Assembly: GCF_044457565.1 (NCBI RefSeq)
Contig: NZ_JBITGZ010000033.1
Location: forward strand, 8,716 to 72,715
Direction of reading: 5' to 3'
Length of the DNA stretch: 64,000 bases
Origin: Kitasatospora sp044457565
GTDB taxonomy: Bacteria > Actinomycetota > Actinomycetes > Streptomycetales > Streptomycetaceae
The notes beneath the pieces were generated by a model. The model was not told the origin of the DNA and ran no database searches. It worked only from the letters and a program-made list of their open reading frames with translations. Below, in pieces: positions 1-7,769 of the stretch. Positions within the stretch are counted from its first letter, which is position 1, and each line of letters begins with the position of its first letter. The position numbers and the translations under genes are program-made.

Positions 1-1
1 C

Positions 2-889
2 CTGCTGGCCCGGGCCGGCTGGGCCGAGCGGGAACCCGTACTGGCGCTGCTGGCCTGGCAGTGCCTGGTGGTCGCGGTGCTGCTCTGCTGTGTACTGAGC
101 CTGGTGCTGGCCGCCTCGGCCGCGCTGCCGCCGCTGCGGGAGCTGCTGTTCGCCGGTGCGCCGCACGGCGTGGAGGCGGCGTACGGGCTCCAGGGTGCCG
201 AGGGCTGGGGGCGGCTGTGTGCCGCACTGCTGGCCGCCGGTGGGGTGCAGACGATGCTGGCGCTGACCCGGGAGGTCCGTTCGGCGCGGGCGATGCGTAC
301 CCGGCGGCATGCCCAACTCGCTGACCGCGCACCGGAACTGCCGCACTCGGTCGGCAGTCCGCGCAGGCGCAGGGAGCGACTGGTGGTGCTGGAGAACGTG
401 CGGCCCGAGGCCTGGTCGCTGCCCGGCCAGGGGGCCCGGCTGGTGGTGACCACGGGCGCCCTGCAACAGCTGACCGACCGGGAGCTGGCCGCGGTGCTCA
501 GCCACGAGCGTGGGCACGTCCGGGCGCGGCACCACTGGCTGTCGCAGTGCGCCCAGGCGCTGGCGAGCGGGTTCCCCGGGGTCGGGGTGTTCAGCGCGTT
601 CCGCGATCAGGTCGGCGAGCTGGTGGAGCTGGCGGCGGACGACCGGGCGGCGCGCCGGCACGGGCGGACCACGACGGCACTTGCGCTGGCGGAGCTCAAC
701 CTGGGGCGCGGGGTGTTCGGCGCCTGCCCGCCGGGGCTGGCGCAGGCCCCGCGCCGGGTGGACCGGCTGCTGGCGGATCAGCCCCGGCTGCCGGTGCTGC
801 ACCGGCTGCGGCTGACCGTCGCCGCGCTCGGTGCGCCCGCCACTGCGTTGCTCCTGGCGGCCGCACCCGGGTTGTCCACGCTGCTCTGA
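2..889 (+). CDS. M56 family (BlaR1-like) membrane metallopeptidase, 5' truncated
   Basis: The reading frame is open from the first bases of the window, so the gene starts upstream; the visible part codes for about 295 residues. It shows two hydrophobic segments near its N-terminal end, a zinc-protease motif HERGH (HExxH, encoded at 503-517) in the context AVLSHERGHVRARHH, then a helix with ELAADDRAARR, and a last hydrophobic segment at the C-terminus. This is the usual plan of the short actinobacterial M56 peptidases, which are normally paired with a BlaI-type repressor and act in the membrane as signal-dependent proteases. The BlaI partner would lie outside the window. It converges on the MarR gene at 1027. 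Confidence 0.85.
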   Translation: MLARAGWAEREPVLALLAWQCLVVAVLLCCVLSLVLAASAALPPLRELLFAGAPHGVEAAYGLQGAEGWGRLCAALLAAGGVQTMLALTREVRSARAMRTRRHAQLADRAPELPHSVGSPRRRRERLVVLENVRPEAWSLPGQGARLVVTTGALQQLTDRELAAVLSHERGHVRARHHWLSQCAQALASGFPGVGVFSAFRDQVGELVELAADDRAARRHGRTTTALALAELNLGRGVFGACPPGLAQAPRRVDRLLADQPRLPVLHRLRLTVAALGAPATALLLAAAPGLSTLL

Positions 890-970
890 CCGCCCTGCGG
901 AGCGTCCGCCGGGCCGTCGGCGGCGGCGCTGGCGGCATCAGGACGGCGCCCCAGGACGGCACAGGCCGCA

Positions 971-1010
971 GTCAGCTCGGGTCAGGTCGGGTCGCGTCGG
1001 GTCAGGTCAG
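971..1010. repeat. Four imperfect 10-bp tandem repeats
   Basis: Four head-to-tail units related to GTCAGGTCGG lie in the gap between two convergent genes. They differ from each other at one to three positions. No hairpin or function is evident; replication slippage is the simplest origin. Confidence 0.6.
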
Positions 1011-1026
1011 GCCGCGCGCGGGAGGC

Positions 1027-1479
1027 TCAGGGGGAGCACGTCGACGGCTTGTCGGACGGCCTCTCGGAGAGCTTTCCGGACGGACGGTGGAGGGTGCGGG
1101 CCAGCACCTCGCGGTGCAGCGGGCGGGCCTGGTCGTAGCGAGCGCGACCCTCCTCGGTGAGCATCACGAAGATGCCCCGGCGGTCCACCTCGCACATCGT
1201 CCGCGCCACCAGGCCGGCCTTCTCCAGCCGCCCGATGAGGCGGGACAGCGCGCTCTGGCTCAGGTGCACGGTGTCGGCCAGCTCCTGCACGCGCTGGGGA
1301 CCGATGGCGGCCTGCTGGCATTCGGCGAGGCGCTCCAGCACCTCGAACTCGCTCATGCCGATGCCGTGCCGCTCGCCGAGCTCTCGGTCGAGCGCACAGG
1401 TGGTCGCGGCGTGGCGGGCGAGCAGGTCGCGCCAGCCGGCGACCAGGGCCACCTCGGTGACGGAGTCGAGTTCGGACAC
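1027..1479 (-). CDS. MarR family transcriptional regulator
   Basis: A 150-residue winged helix-turn-helix protein with a GTG start. The recognition helix region is VQELADTVHLSQSALSRLI (about residues 64-82), followed by EKAGLV and a wing containing DRRGIFVMLTEEG (99-111), which is the MarR signature. It is divergent from the MFS exporter gene at 1566, and an 8-bp inverted repeat lies between the two starts. That arrangement fits a repressor of the exporter and of itself, released by a small-molecule ligand that cannot be told from sequence. The C-terminal tail is poor in structure (PSGKLSERPSDKPS). Confidence 0.9.
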   Translation of the reverse strand: MSELDSVTEVALVAGWRDLLARHAATTCALDRELGERHGIGMSEFEVLERLAECQQAAIGPQRVQELADTVHLSQSALSRLIGRLEKAGLVARTMCEVDRRGIFVMLTEEGRARYDQARPLHREVLARTLHRPSGKLSERPSDKPSTCSP

Positions 1480-1510
1480 CGGGCCAGGGTAGGCGCTCCC
1501 GTGAACTTAT

Positions 1511-1535
1511 TGCAAGCGAATTATATCCGCTTGCA
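1511..1535. promoter_or_regulatory. Inverted-repeat operator between marR and MFS exporter
   Basis: Perfect 8-bp arms TGCAAGCG (1511-1518) and CGCTTGCA (1528-1535) are separated by an AT-rich 9-bp spacer in an otherwise GC-rich divergent gap. Size and place fit a MarR dimer site overlapping the promoters. A second palindrome, TGCACATGCA, lies at 1541-1550 just before the exporter start. Binding is inferred. Confidence 0.75.
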
Positions 1536-1565
1536 TTGATTGCACATGCATGTAGTCTCCTCCCT

Positions 1566-3110
1566 ATGACTCCGCCTAGCCGCTCCGACTCAACCAACGA
1601 CCTCTCAAAGCCCTCTGACGTGTCCTCAGCCGGACAGCCGCACTGGACCCCACGACTCTGGGGCGCACTCGTCGTCCTCTGCGCGGCGATGTTCCTGGAC
1701 GCCCTGGACGTCTCGATGGTCGGCGTCGCCCTCCCGTCCATCGGCACGGACCTGCACCTGTCCACCTCCGCCCTGCAGTGGGTGGTCAGCGGCTACGTCC
1801 TCGGCTACGGCGGCCTGCTGCTGCTCGGCGGCCGTGCGGCCGACCTGCTCGGCCGGCGCCGGGTGTTCCTGGTCGCGCTCGGCGCCTTCGCCGCCGCCTC
1901 CCTGCTGGGCGGCCTGGTGGACGACGGCGGCCTGCTGATCGGTGCCCGCTTCCTCAAGGGCGTCAGCGCCGCGTTCACCGCCCCCGCCGGGCTGTCGATC
2001 ATCACCACGACGTTCCCCGAGGGCCCGGCCCGCAACCGCGCGCTGTCCATCTACACCACCTGTGGCGCCAGCGGCTTCTCGCTCGGCCTGGTGCTCAGCG
2101 GTCTGCTCACCTCGGCCGGCTGGCGCTGGACCTTCCTGATGCCCGTCCCGGTAGCGCTGCTCGCGCTCGTCTTCGCCATCCGCATGCTGCCCCGCCCGGC
2201 CGAGAACGAGCGCGCCTCCGGCGGCTACGACATCGCCGGCGCCATCACCGGCACCGCCGCCGTCCTGCTGCTCGTCTTCACCGTCACCGAGGCGCAGGGC
2301 GCCGGCTGGCTCAGCCTGCGCACCGTCGGCTCGCTGCTCGCCGTGATCCTGCTGGCGGCCGCCTTCCTGATGATCGAGCAGCGCACCGCGCACCCGCTGG
2401 TCCGGCTCGGCATCTTCCGCAACGGCGGCGTCTCGCGGGCCAACCTGATCGCCTTCACGCTGATGGGCTCGTACGCGGGCTTCCAGTTCATCGCCACCCT
2501 CTACCTCCAGCGACTGCTGGGCTGGTCCGCCCTGGAGATGGCGTTCGGCCTGCTGCCGGCCGGCGCGCTGGTCGCCCTCTCGGCGACGAAGATGGGCGCG
2601 ATCGTCGACCGCTTCGGGACGGGGCGACTGCTGCCGATCGGCGTGCTCGCGCTGCTGCTCGGCTACGCCGGGTTCCTGCGGCTGGACGAGCACAGCTCGT
2701 ACGTCACGCTGGTGCTCCCGAGCATGATCCTGCTCGGCATCGGCTTCGCGCTGGCCTTCCCCTCGGTCAACATCGCCGCCACCGACGGCGTCGCCGACGA
2801 GGAGCAGGGGCTGGCCTCCGGACTGGTCAACACGGCCTTCCAGGTCGGCGGCGCGATCGTGCTGGCGGCGGCCACCGCGGTCATCACCGCGGGCAGCGGC
2901 GGCGGTGAGAGCGCCCAGGCCCAGCTGGACGGCTACCGCCCGGCCCTGCTGCTGGTCACTGGGGTCGCCCTGGTCGGCTTCGTGGTGGCGGCGACCGGCG
3001 CCGCGATCGACCGGCGCAAGCGGTCGATCCCCGTCTCCGTACCCGACTATGATTACCCGTCAGCCGACCTGAAGACGCCGAACGACTCCAAGGTGCTCGC
3101 CGAGCGCTGA
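1566..3110 (+). CDS. DHA2-type (14-TMS) MFS drug/proton exporter
   Basis: A 514-residue membrane protein of the EmrB/QacA kind. After about 30 polar residues the first helix carries LDALDVSMVGVALPSI (44-59, the family D1 motif), and motif A GGRAADLLGRRR (88-99) sits between helices 2 and 3. The pattern of hydrophobic segments and the length fit fourteen helices. It should export hydrophobic compounds in exchange for protons across the cytoplasmic membrane. The ATG at 1566 is preferred over an upstream TTG because the upstream codons overlap the operator region. Control by the divergent MarR is likely. It ends at a strong hairpin pair. Confidence 0.9.
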   Translation: MTPPSRSDSTNDLSKPSDVSSAGQPHWTPRLWGALVVLCAAMFLDALDVSMVGVALPSIGTDLHLSTSALQWVVSGYVLGYGGLLLLGGRAADLLGRRRVFLVALGAFAAASLLGGLVDDGGLLIGARFLKGVSAAFTAPAGLSIITTTFPEGPARNRALSIYTTCGASGFSLGLVLSGLLTSAGWRWTFLMPVPVALLALVFAIRMLPRPAENERASGGYDIAGAITGTAAVLLLVFTVTEAQGAGWLSLRTVGSLLAVILLAAAFLMIEQRTAHPLVRLGIFRNGGVSRANLIAFTLMGSYAGFQFIATLYLQRLLGWSALEMAFGLLPAGALVALSATKMGAIVDRFGTGRLLPIGVLALLLGYAGFLRLDEHSSYVTLVLPSMILLGIGFALAFPSVNIAATDGVADEEQGLASGLVNTAFQVGGAIVLAAATAVITAGSGGGESAQAQLDGYRPALLLVTGVALVGFVVAATGAAIDRRKRSIPVSVPDYDYPSADLKTPNDSKVLAER

Positions 3111-3132
3111 CCGCACCGGCACATCACGGCAT

Positions 3133-3170
3133 CGCCCACCCGGCCGGCGGCCCTCGCCGGCGGGTGGGCG
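3133..3170. terminator. Hairpin terminator after MFS exporter
   Basis: Perfect 10-bp outer arms CGCCCACCCG (3133-3142) and CGGGTGGGCG (3161-3170) with a further GC-rich inner stem. No T-tract, as is common in Streptomyces. Confidence 0.7.
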
Positions 3171-3211
3171 CGCCGGTTCCACCAAACCCCCGTGTTGGTG
3201 GAACCGGCGCG
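3169..3211. terminator. 17-bp perfect inverted repeat
   Basis: CGCGCCGGTTCCACCAA (3169-3185) is exactly complementary to 3195-3211 with a 9-nt loop. It overlaps the preceding hairpin by two bases and precedes the TetR gene by about 100 bp. It may be a second, more AT-rich terminator stem; a regulatory role for the downstream promoter is not excluded. Confidence 0.6.
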
Positions 3212-3277
3212 TCCGCGTACGAACCTCACGCCGTCCCCGCCCCCCGGCGGGGCGGCATCGGTGCGGGCGCCGGGCAG

Positions 3278-3296
3278 TATATTGGCCCGGAGCCAA
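3278..3296 (+). promoter_or_regulatory. Probable promoter/operator of tetR gene
   Basis: TATATT (3278-3283) resembles a -10 box and overlaps the inverted repeat TTGGC-CCGGA-GCCAA (3282-3296). The start codon follows 22 bp later. The overlap suggests autoregulation by the TetR protein; this is inference. Confidence 0.5.
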
Positions 3297-3317
3297 CGGA
3301 CGTACGGAGCAGACACG

Positions 3318-3956
3318 ATGGCACCTCGTGGTGATTCGGTCAACGAGGAAATGCGCCGACGCTCCCGCCGACGCATCATGCGCGCCACCGTCGAACTCGT
3401 CGACCAGCACGGATACTCCCGCACCACACTGAGTGACATAGCCGAGCGGGCCGGACTCGCGCGCGGGCTGCTCTCCTACTACTTCGAGGGCAAACGACTG
3501 CTGATGCAGTGCGCCACCCACCGGCTGATACACCTGGAGCTCTCCCGGGCACTGGCGGAGCTGGCACCGGACGCCTGCCCCGAGGCCAGGCTCGCCCGGG
3601 CCATCGACGCGGTGCTCGGGGTGGCACTGGCCCACCCCAGGGTGATGCGCTCGCACCTCGCACTGATCCTCGACCCGGACACCGGCGCCTTCGTCCAGGA
3701 CCCGGAGCAACAGCGGCTCGGCGCGATCCTCCAGGACGTGCTGCGCGAGTGGGGCGCACCCGATCCGGTCGCGGAACACGCGGTGCTGCGCAGCGCGCTG
3801 ATGGGCGGCTGCATCGGGGTGTTGCTGCCGGGGGCGGAGCTCCCGCTGCCGCCGATCCGGGCGGACCTCTTCCGGCGCTACGGGCTCGCCTGGGAGCTCG
3901 GCCTGCCGCCGCAGCCGGGCCCGCCGGCCAGCGCGCAGCCGCCGGCGCGCAGCTGA
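3318..3956 (+). CDS. TetR family transcriptional regulator
   Basis: A 212-residue protein with an N-terminal TetR DNA-binding domain: RIMRATVELVDQHGYSRTTLSDIAERAGLARGLLSYYF-type sequence between residues 19 and 56, with the HTH at about 35-58. The C-terminal ligand-binding part is helical and unrelated to anything I can name; its last 20 residues are Pro/Ala-rich. The ATG at 3318 has GGAG nine bases upstream and lies after a likely promoter; an in-frame start at 3192 would fall inside the inverted repeat and is less likely. No obvious target gene adjoins it, so it may regulate itself or a distant gene. Confidence 0.85.
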   Translation: MAPRGDSVNEEMRRRSRRRIMRATVELVDQHGYSRTTLSDIAERAGLARGLLSYYFEGKRLLMQCATHRLIHLELSRALAELAPDACPEARLARAIDAVLGVALAHPRVMRSHLALILDPDTGAFVQDPEQQRLGAILQDVLREWGAPDPVAEHAVLRSALMGGCIGVLLPGAELPLPPIRADLFRRYGLAWELGLPPQPGPPASAQPPARS

Positions 3957-4013
3957 GGCGCGGCGGACGGGACACCAGCTGCGCTCGCCGGCTCGGACTA
4001 CCGGTCGGGGCGC

Positions 4014-4880
4014 TCAGCGCTCCGCGAGGATCGAGGAGAGCAGCTCGATGGTGCGCTCGGGCGTCAGGCTGTCCACGCAGAGCCGCTCCATGACCTGGAC
4101 GTACGCGTCGACGTCGTCCCGCTTGTCCAGGTAGAGGGCGCTGGTGAGCTGCTCCAGGTAGACCACGTCCGCGAGGTCCTGTTCGGGGAAGCGCAGGATG
4201 GAGAAGGCCCCGCTCTCGCCCGCGTGCGCGCCGAAGCGGAAGGGCATCACCTGGACGACCACGTTGGACTGCTCGGCGATGTCTATCAGGTACTGGAGCT
4301 GGCCGCGCATCACCTTGGGCCCGCCGACCGGCCGGCGCAGCGCCGCCTCGTCGATGACGGCCCACAGCCGCGGGCTGTTGCCCTCGGTCAGCAGCTTCTG
4401 GCGGCGCTGGCGCAGGCTGACCCGGCGTTCGATCTCCTCGTCGCTGATCACCGGGCGGCTCTGCCCGAAGACGGCGCGGGCGTACTCCTCGGACTGCAGC
4501 AGGCCGGGGATGAACTGCACCTCGTAGGTTCGGATCAGGGTGGCGGCTTCCTCCAGACCGACGTAGGTCTGGAACCAGCCTGGCAGCACGTCGTTGTAAC
4601 TGTGCCACCAGCCGGACTTGTTGGCCTCGCGGACGAGGCCGAGCAGGGCCTCCCGCTCGGCGCCGTCGTCCACGCCGTAGAGGCTGAGGAGGTCCGCCAC
4701 GTCGCGCTCCTTGAAGCTGACCCGGCCCAGCTCCATGCGGCTGATCTTGGACTCGGACGCGCGGATCGCGTACCCGGCGTCCTCGCGGGTGATACCTCGC
4801 GCCTCCCGGAGCCGGCGCAGTTGTGATCCCAGGAGGATCCGGCGGACCATCGAGCCGCCGCCCGGCTGAACTGTGGTCAT
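4014..4880 (-). CDS. XRE family regulator with DUF5753 (WhiJ-like)
   Basis: A 288-residue protein with an N-terminal helix-turn-helix (LRRLREARGITREDAGYAIRAS region, residues 21-70, ending in KISRMELGR) and a long C-terminal DUF5753 domain (about 100-285) with the family features WF(Q)TYVGLE and IPGLLQSEEYARAV. This family, with WhiJ of S. coelicolor as the known member, occurs in streptomycetes next to DUF397 proteins and small ATPases and affects development. The ATG at 4880 has GGAGG upstream. It is divergent from the HATPase gene, and the gap carries five related palindromes that are its most likely binding sites. Confidence 0.9.
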   Translation of the reverse strand: MTTVQPGGGSMVRRILLGSQLRRLREARGITREDAGYAIRASESKISRMELGRVSFKERDVADLLSLYGVDDGAEREALLGLVREANKSGWWHSYNDVLPGWFQTYVGLEEAATLIRTYEVQFIPGLLQSEEYARAVFGQSRPVISDEEIERRVSLRQRRQKLLTEGNSPRLWAVIDEAALRRPVGGPKVMRGQLQYLIDIAEQSNVVVQVMPFRFGAHAGESGAFSILRFPEQDLADVVYLEQLTSALYLDKRDDVDAYVQVMERLCVDSLTPERTIELLSSILAER

Positions 4881-5297
4881 GCGGTCGAAACCTCCACCTT
4901 GGGCAAACAGGGCACAGTCTGCCATCAGTTGAGCGCTCACGGTGCCGGTACTGACGGATCTATCTATCAGTTAGGTATCGGAGACACCAGGATGCACGTG
5001 CATTCGGCGCTTGCATATGCCAACAGTGCGATTGCACGTGAATCGACTCTTGCATCTGCAGTGAGCGCAGAGGACCATGGTGCACGTGCACTTGCACATC
5101 CCTGGCAATCCCGCGGGCTCCGCGTCGACACCACGCGCGACACCGCACACCGTCCGGCGGCGCAGCAGCGCGACCGGGCGTTCGTGTGCGCGCGCGGGCC
5201 GGTCGAGGGGGCGGCCGAGCGGCCGAGCGAGTCGGAGGTGACCGGCATGACCCCGGCGGGTCCAGCCGTGTCCGCCCCCTTATGGGAGGAGCTCTTC
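4881..5297. other. 417-bp divergent intergenic region with operator array
   Basis: No convincing gene starts here. The stretch is locally less GC-rich than its surroundings. Its middle part (4993-5097) holds the repeated palindrome described separately; the last 50 bp hold two candidate starts for the downstream ATPase, each with its own ribosome site. Confidence 0.6.
4993..5097. promoter_or_regulatory. Array of five TGCANNTGCA-type palindromes
   Basis: Copies are TGCACGTGCA (4993), TGCATATGCC (5012), TGCACGTGAA (5033), TGCATCTGCA (5051) and TGCACGTGCA (5081). Successive starts are 19, 21, 18 and 30 bp apart, the first four close to two helical turns, so bound proteins would lie on one face of the helix. 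The same palindrome recurs upstream of the DUF397 gene (6378-6411). The XRE protein encoded at 4014 is the natural candidate binder; this is inference. Confidence 0.7.
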
Positions 5298-5846
5298 ATG
5301 AGCACCGGTACGGCCCTGGCGGTCGACCCCCACGTGGTCACCTGTACGCTCGCTCCCCGCTACGAAGCCGTCAGAACCGCGCGCGACTTCGCGAGAACCA
5401 CCCTCCACCGCTGGGGGCTCGGCGACCTCTTCGACGATGTCGCCCTGGTGGCGTCGGAACTGGTGACCAACGCGCTGCGGCACGCCGTCGGCGCCCGCCC
5501 CGAGCACCTCGCCGGCACCCCGATCGCCGATCTCTCGGCCTTTCCCCTCCAGGCGGGGCCGCAGCACGCGCCGGACGCGCGGCTGCCGATCCGAATAAGC
5601 CTGGTGCACCGCTCACCGCAGGTGGTCTGCGCGGTCAGCGACCCGAGCAGTACCGGGCCGGTCGCCCGGGAGGCCGACTTCGTCGCCGAGTCCGGCCGGG
5701 GCCTGCACCTGGTGGACTCCTTCAGCCGCTCCTGGGGCTGGCACCCGCTGGCAGGCGCGGGGAAGGTCGTCTGGGCCCTGTTCGAGGCCGAGGAGCAGCC
5801 CGCCGCCGTGCAGGAGTCCGGTGGCCGGCACCGCCGCTCGGCCTAG
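5298..5846 (+). CDS. ATP-binding protein, HATPase (anti-sigma/RsbW-like)
   Basis: A 182-residue single-domain GHKL ATPase. The N box is ASELVTNALRHAV (52-64), the G1-type box is VSDPSS (113-118) and the G2-type box is ESGRGLHLV (131-139). These features place it with the many Streptomyces RsbW/SpoIIAB-like proteins that bind ATP and act as anti-sigma factors or partner switches. The ATG at 5298 follows GGGAGGA at good spacing; an in-frame ATG at 5247 with GGAGGTG is an alternative that adds 17 residues. It lies between the XRE and DUF397 genes, the grouping known from whiJ-like loci. Confidence 0.85.
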   Translation: MSTGTALAVDPHVVTCTLAPRYEAVRTARDFARTTLHRWGLGDLFDDVALVASELVTNALRHAVGARPEHLAGTPIADLSAFPLQAGPQHAPDARLPIRISLVHRSPQVVCAVSDPSSTGPVAREADFVAESGRGLHLVDSFSRSWGWHPLAGAGKVVWALFEAEEQPAAVQESGGRHRRSA

Positions 5847-5966
5847 CCTGCGGGAGAACCGGCCCGGGCGCGCACCACGGCGCCCGGCGAGCGGGCGCGG
5901 CGTACCCGAGCAGGACCGCCGGCGGGTCCGCGGGTGGGTCCGTGAGCGCGTCCACGAAAGACTAAA

Positions 5967-5997
5967 GGCCGTCGTGGTGTCAGCACCCACGACGGCC
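5967..5997. terminator. Bidirectional hairpin terminator
   Basis: GGCCGTCGTGG (5967-5977) pairs with CCACGACGGCC (5987-5997). It separates the convergent ATPase and DUF397 genes, has AAA before the stem and a C-run after it, and can serve both. Confidence 0.8.
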
Positions 5998-6016
5998 CCC
6001 CGATGGTGAGGGCGGA

Positions 6017-6253
6017 TCAGACCGCCAGATGGTCGAACTCCCCGTCCTTGGCCCCCAGCAGCAGTGCCGCTATCTCGGCCCGGGTGTATATCAGCGCCGG
6101 ACCGTCCGGGAAGCGTGAGTTACGCATCGCGACGTCACCGCCCGGCAGTGCGGCGAACTCGACGCAGTTGCCCTGAGAGTTGCTGTGCAGGCTCTTCTGC
6201 CAGACCACTCCTTCGAGGTCCGCAGCCGCCATGCCGTTGTACGTGTGGTGCAT
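6017..6253 (-). CDS. DUF397 domain protein (BldB-like partner)
   Basis: A 78-residue protein made of a single DUF397 domain: VVWQKSLHSNSQGNCVEFA (17-35), GGDVAMRNSRFPDGPALIYT (38-57) and a closing AEIAALLLGAKDGEFDHL. DUF397 proteins are small cytoplasmic partners of DUF5753 XRE regulators; some XRE/DUF397 pairs behave as toxin-antitoxin-like modules. The ATG at 6253 has GGGAGA upstream. Two TGCANNTGCA palindromes lie about 125-160 bp before the start and match those in the XRE/ATPase gap, pointing to common control. Confidence 0.9.
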   Translation of the reverse strand: MHHTYNGMAAADLEGVVWQKSLHSNSQGNCVEFAALPGGDVAMRNSRFPDGPALIYTRAEIAALLLGAKDGEFDHLAV

Positions 6254-6766
6254 AGAAGTCTCCCGAAGAGCTCCGGAGTTGTCGTCCGGCTCGGCGCCCC
6301 GGCCGCACAGTCGCGAGCGACCGGCCCGGCCCCTACCGGCCCGGTGTACGCCTTACTTGACGTGATGATAGCTCCAGTGCACGTGCATCAGCACGGGACG
6401 TTGCAGGTGCATGATGGTCAACACGAAGTGATGCAACCAATTCCGGAACCATTCGACGGCGGTGCATAAGGGGACATAGCCGAATGAACCGGAGAAGGCG
6501 TGCTCACCGCGCGTAGGCGGCGCCCTGCTCAATGTTGATCTTCGAACGCCGGGAGTCGCCCCGCCGTGACCCACAGTCAGTCACCTCGCCCCCTGTGAGA
6601 CATCTCACTTTGGACGCGTACGGACTTGCGGCGGTTCACACCCGTGCGGCCCGACGTGATTATGCGGACCAATTTGCTGAGCTATGTCCCAATTGCGGGG
6701 GCACTGACCTCGCATTCCCGGCAGCCGAATGCAGGTAGCCCGGCCTGATGTCCTACGATCTCCGCC
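6254..6766. other. 513-bp intergenic region
   Basis: This gap separates the divergent DUF397 and CbiX-like genes and is less GC-rich than the average. It contains two palindromes (6378-6387 and 6402-6411) and further single TGCA half-sites at 6432 and 6464. A 68-codon ATG frame at 6532-6738 lacks a ribosome site and codon bias, and I do not call it a gene. Confidence 0.5.
6378..6411. promoter_or_regulatory. Two TGCANNTGCA palindromes upstream of DUF397 gene
   Basis: TGCACGTGCA (6378-6387) and TGCAGGTGCA (6402-6411) start 24 bp apart. The first is identical to the copies at 4993 and 5081. They are the second cluster of the same motif within 1.5 kb. Confidence 0.7.
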
Positions 6767-7684
6767 ATGAGCACCGCAGCCATCCCGGGCGCGCCACTGC
6801 CCGTCCGTACGCCAGGCTCCCGTGCGCGGGGGCGCCACCGCCGACCCGAGCGCCCCGAGATCCCGGCCGGCTCCCCGGCCCTGGTGCTCGCCGTGCCCGC
6901 GACCGCCGGACCCGAGTCCCGTTCCGTCGTGGACGAGCTCCTGTCGATCGTCCGCAGCGAGCAGTCCGGCGTCGAGACCGCCGCCGGCTACCTTCCGGAC
7001 GCCTCCGGCGAGAGCCCCACCGACGCCCCGACCGTGGCCGACCTGCTCGCGCAGGCCGCCGAGGCCGGCATGCCCGCGCCGGTGGTGGTTCCGCTGCTGC
7101 CCGGCCCGCACGGCTTCCTCGCCGAGCTGAACGAGCTCGCCGCCGCCGCCGGATCCACCGTCACCGATGTGCTCGGCCCGCACCCGCTGCTGGCCGAGGC
7201 CGTCCACGTCCGCCTGTCCGAGGCCGGGCTCGCCCGCGCCGACCGGGCCAGGCTCTTCGCCATCGCGACCTCGGCGGACGGCGTGGTGCTGACCACCGTC
7301 GGTGGCGAGGAGGCCGCCGCCGCGGCCGGGATCACCGGTGTGCTGCTCGCCGCCCGGCTCGCCGTGCCGGTCGTCTCCGCCGCCCTGGACGTCCCCGGCT
7401 CGGTCGCGGCCGCCGTCGAGCACCTGCGGGCCACCGGCTCGGAGCGCCCGGCGCTGGCCCCGCTGGTGATCGGCCCGGAGGCCGACCCCGAGCTGCTCGC
7501 GACCGCCGCCGAGGAGACCGGCTGCCCCAGCGCGGCCCCGCTCGGCGCCTACCCGACGGTGGGCCAGCTGGTCGCCTCCACCTACCTCGCCGCGCTGGAG
7601 CGGGAGCTGGCGGCCGCCGAGGCCGAGCTCGCCGCCGCGGAGGCCGAGCAGGCCGGGCCGGCCGAGGAGCAGTCGGCCGAGTAG
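6767..7684 (+). CDS. CbiX/sirohydrochlorin-chelatase-like protein
   Basis: A 305-residue protein with the alternating alpha/beta pattern of the CbiX/SirB family: LVLAVPATAGPES near residue 42, then PVVVPLLPGPHGFLAELNEL near 105 and a second half ending in QLVASTYLAALERELA. Active chelatases have a His near the first strand (HGS/HGT type motif); here that position reads AVPATAG, so metal insertion into sirohydrochlorin is doubtful. The His in PHGF is kept. The C-terminal 25 residues are Ala/Glu-rich. It stands alone between a DUF397 gene and a convergent beta-helix gene, so context does not suggest siroheme synthesis. Confidence 0.7.
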   Translation: MSTAAIPGAPLPVRTPGSRARGRHRRPERPEIPAGSPALVLAVPATAGPESRSVVDELLSIVRSEQSGVETAAGYLPDASGESPTDAPTVADLLAQAAEAGMPAPVVVPLLPGPHGFLAELNELAAAAGSTVTDVLGPHPLLAEAVHVRLSEAGLARADRARLFAIATSADGVVLTTVGGEEAAAAAGITGVLLAARLAVPVVSAALDVPGSVAAAVEHLRATGSERPALAPLVIGPEADPELLATAAEETGCPSAAPLGAYPTVGQLVASTYLAALERELAAAEAELAAAEAEQAGPAEEQSAE

Positions 7685-7701
7685 TCGGCTCGTTCGCGCC
7701 G

Positions 7702-7731
7702 AAGGGGTTCCGGGTCCGCCCGGAACCCCTT
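7702..7731. terminator. Hairpin terminator with T-run
   Basis: AAGGGGTTCCGGG (7702-7714) pairs perfectly with 7719-7731 around a 4-nt loop and continues into TTT. It ends the CbiX-like gene and may also serve the convergent G8 gene. Confidence 0.85.
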
Positions 7732-7769
7732 TCGCGTTGCGCCGCCGCCCGGCCCTCGGGCTGCGGGAC

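Noticed and set aside
6532..6738. A 68-codon frame with a zinc-finger-like CPNCGG segment
   Set aside because: No ribosome site, no codon bias, and only one Cys pair in place. It may be chance; the intergenic region has regulatory palindromes instead.
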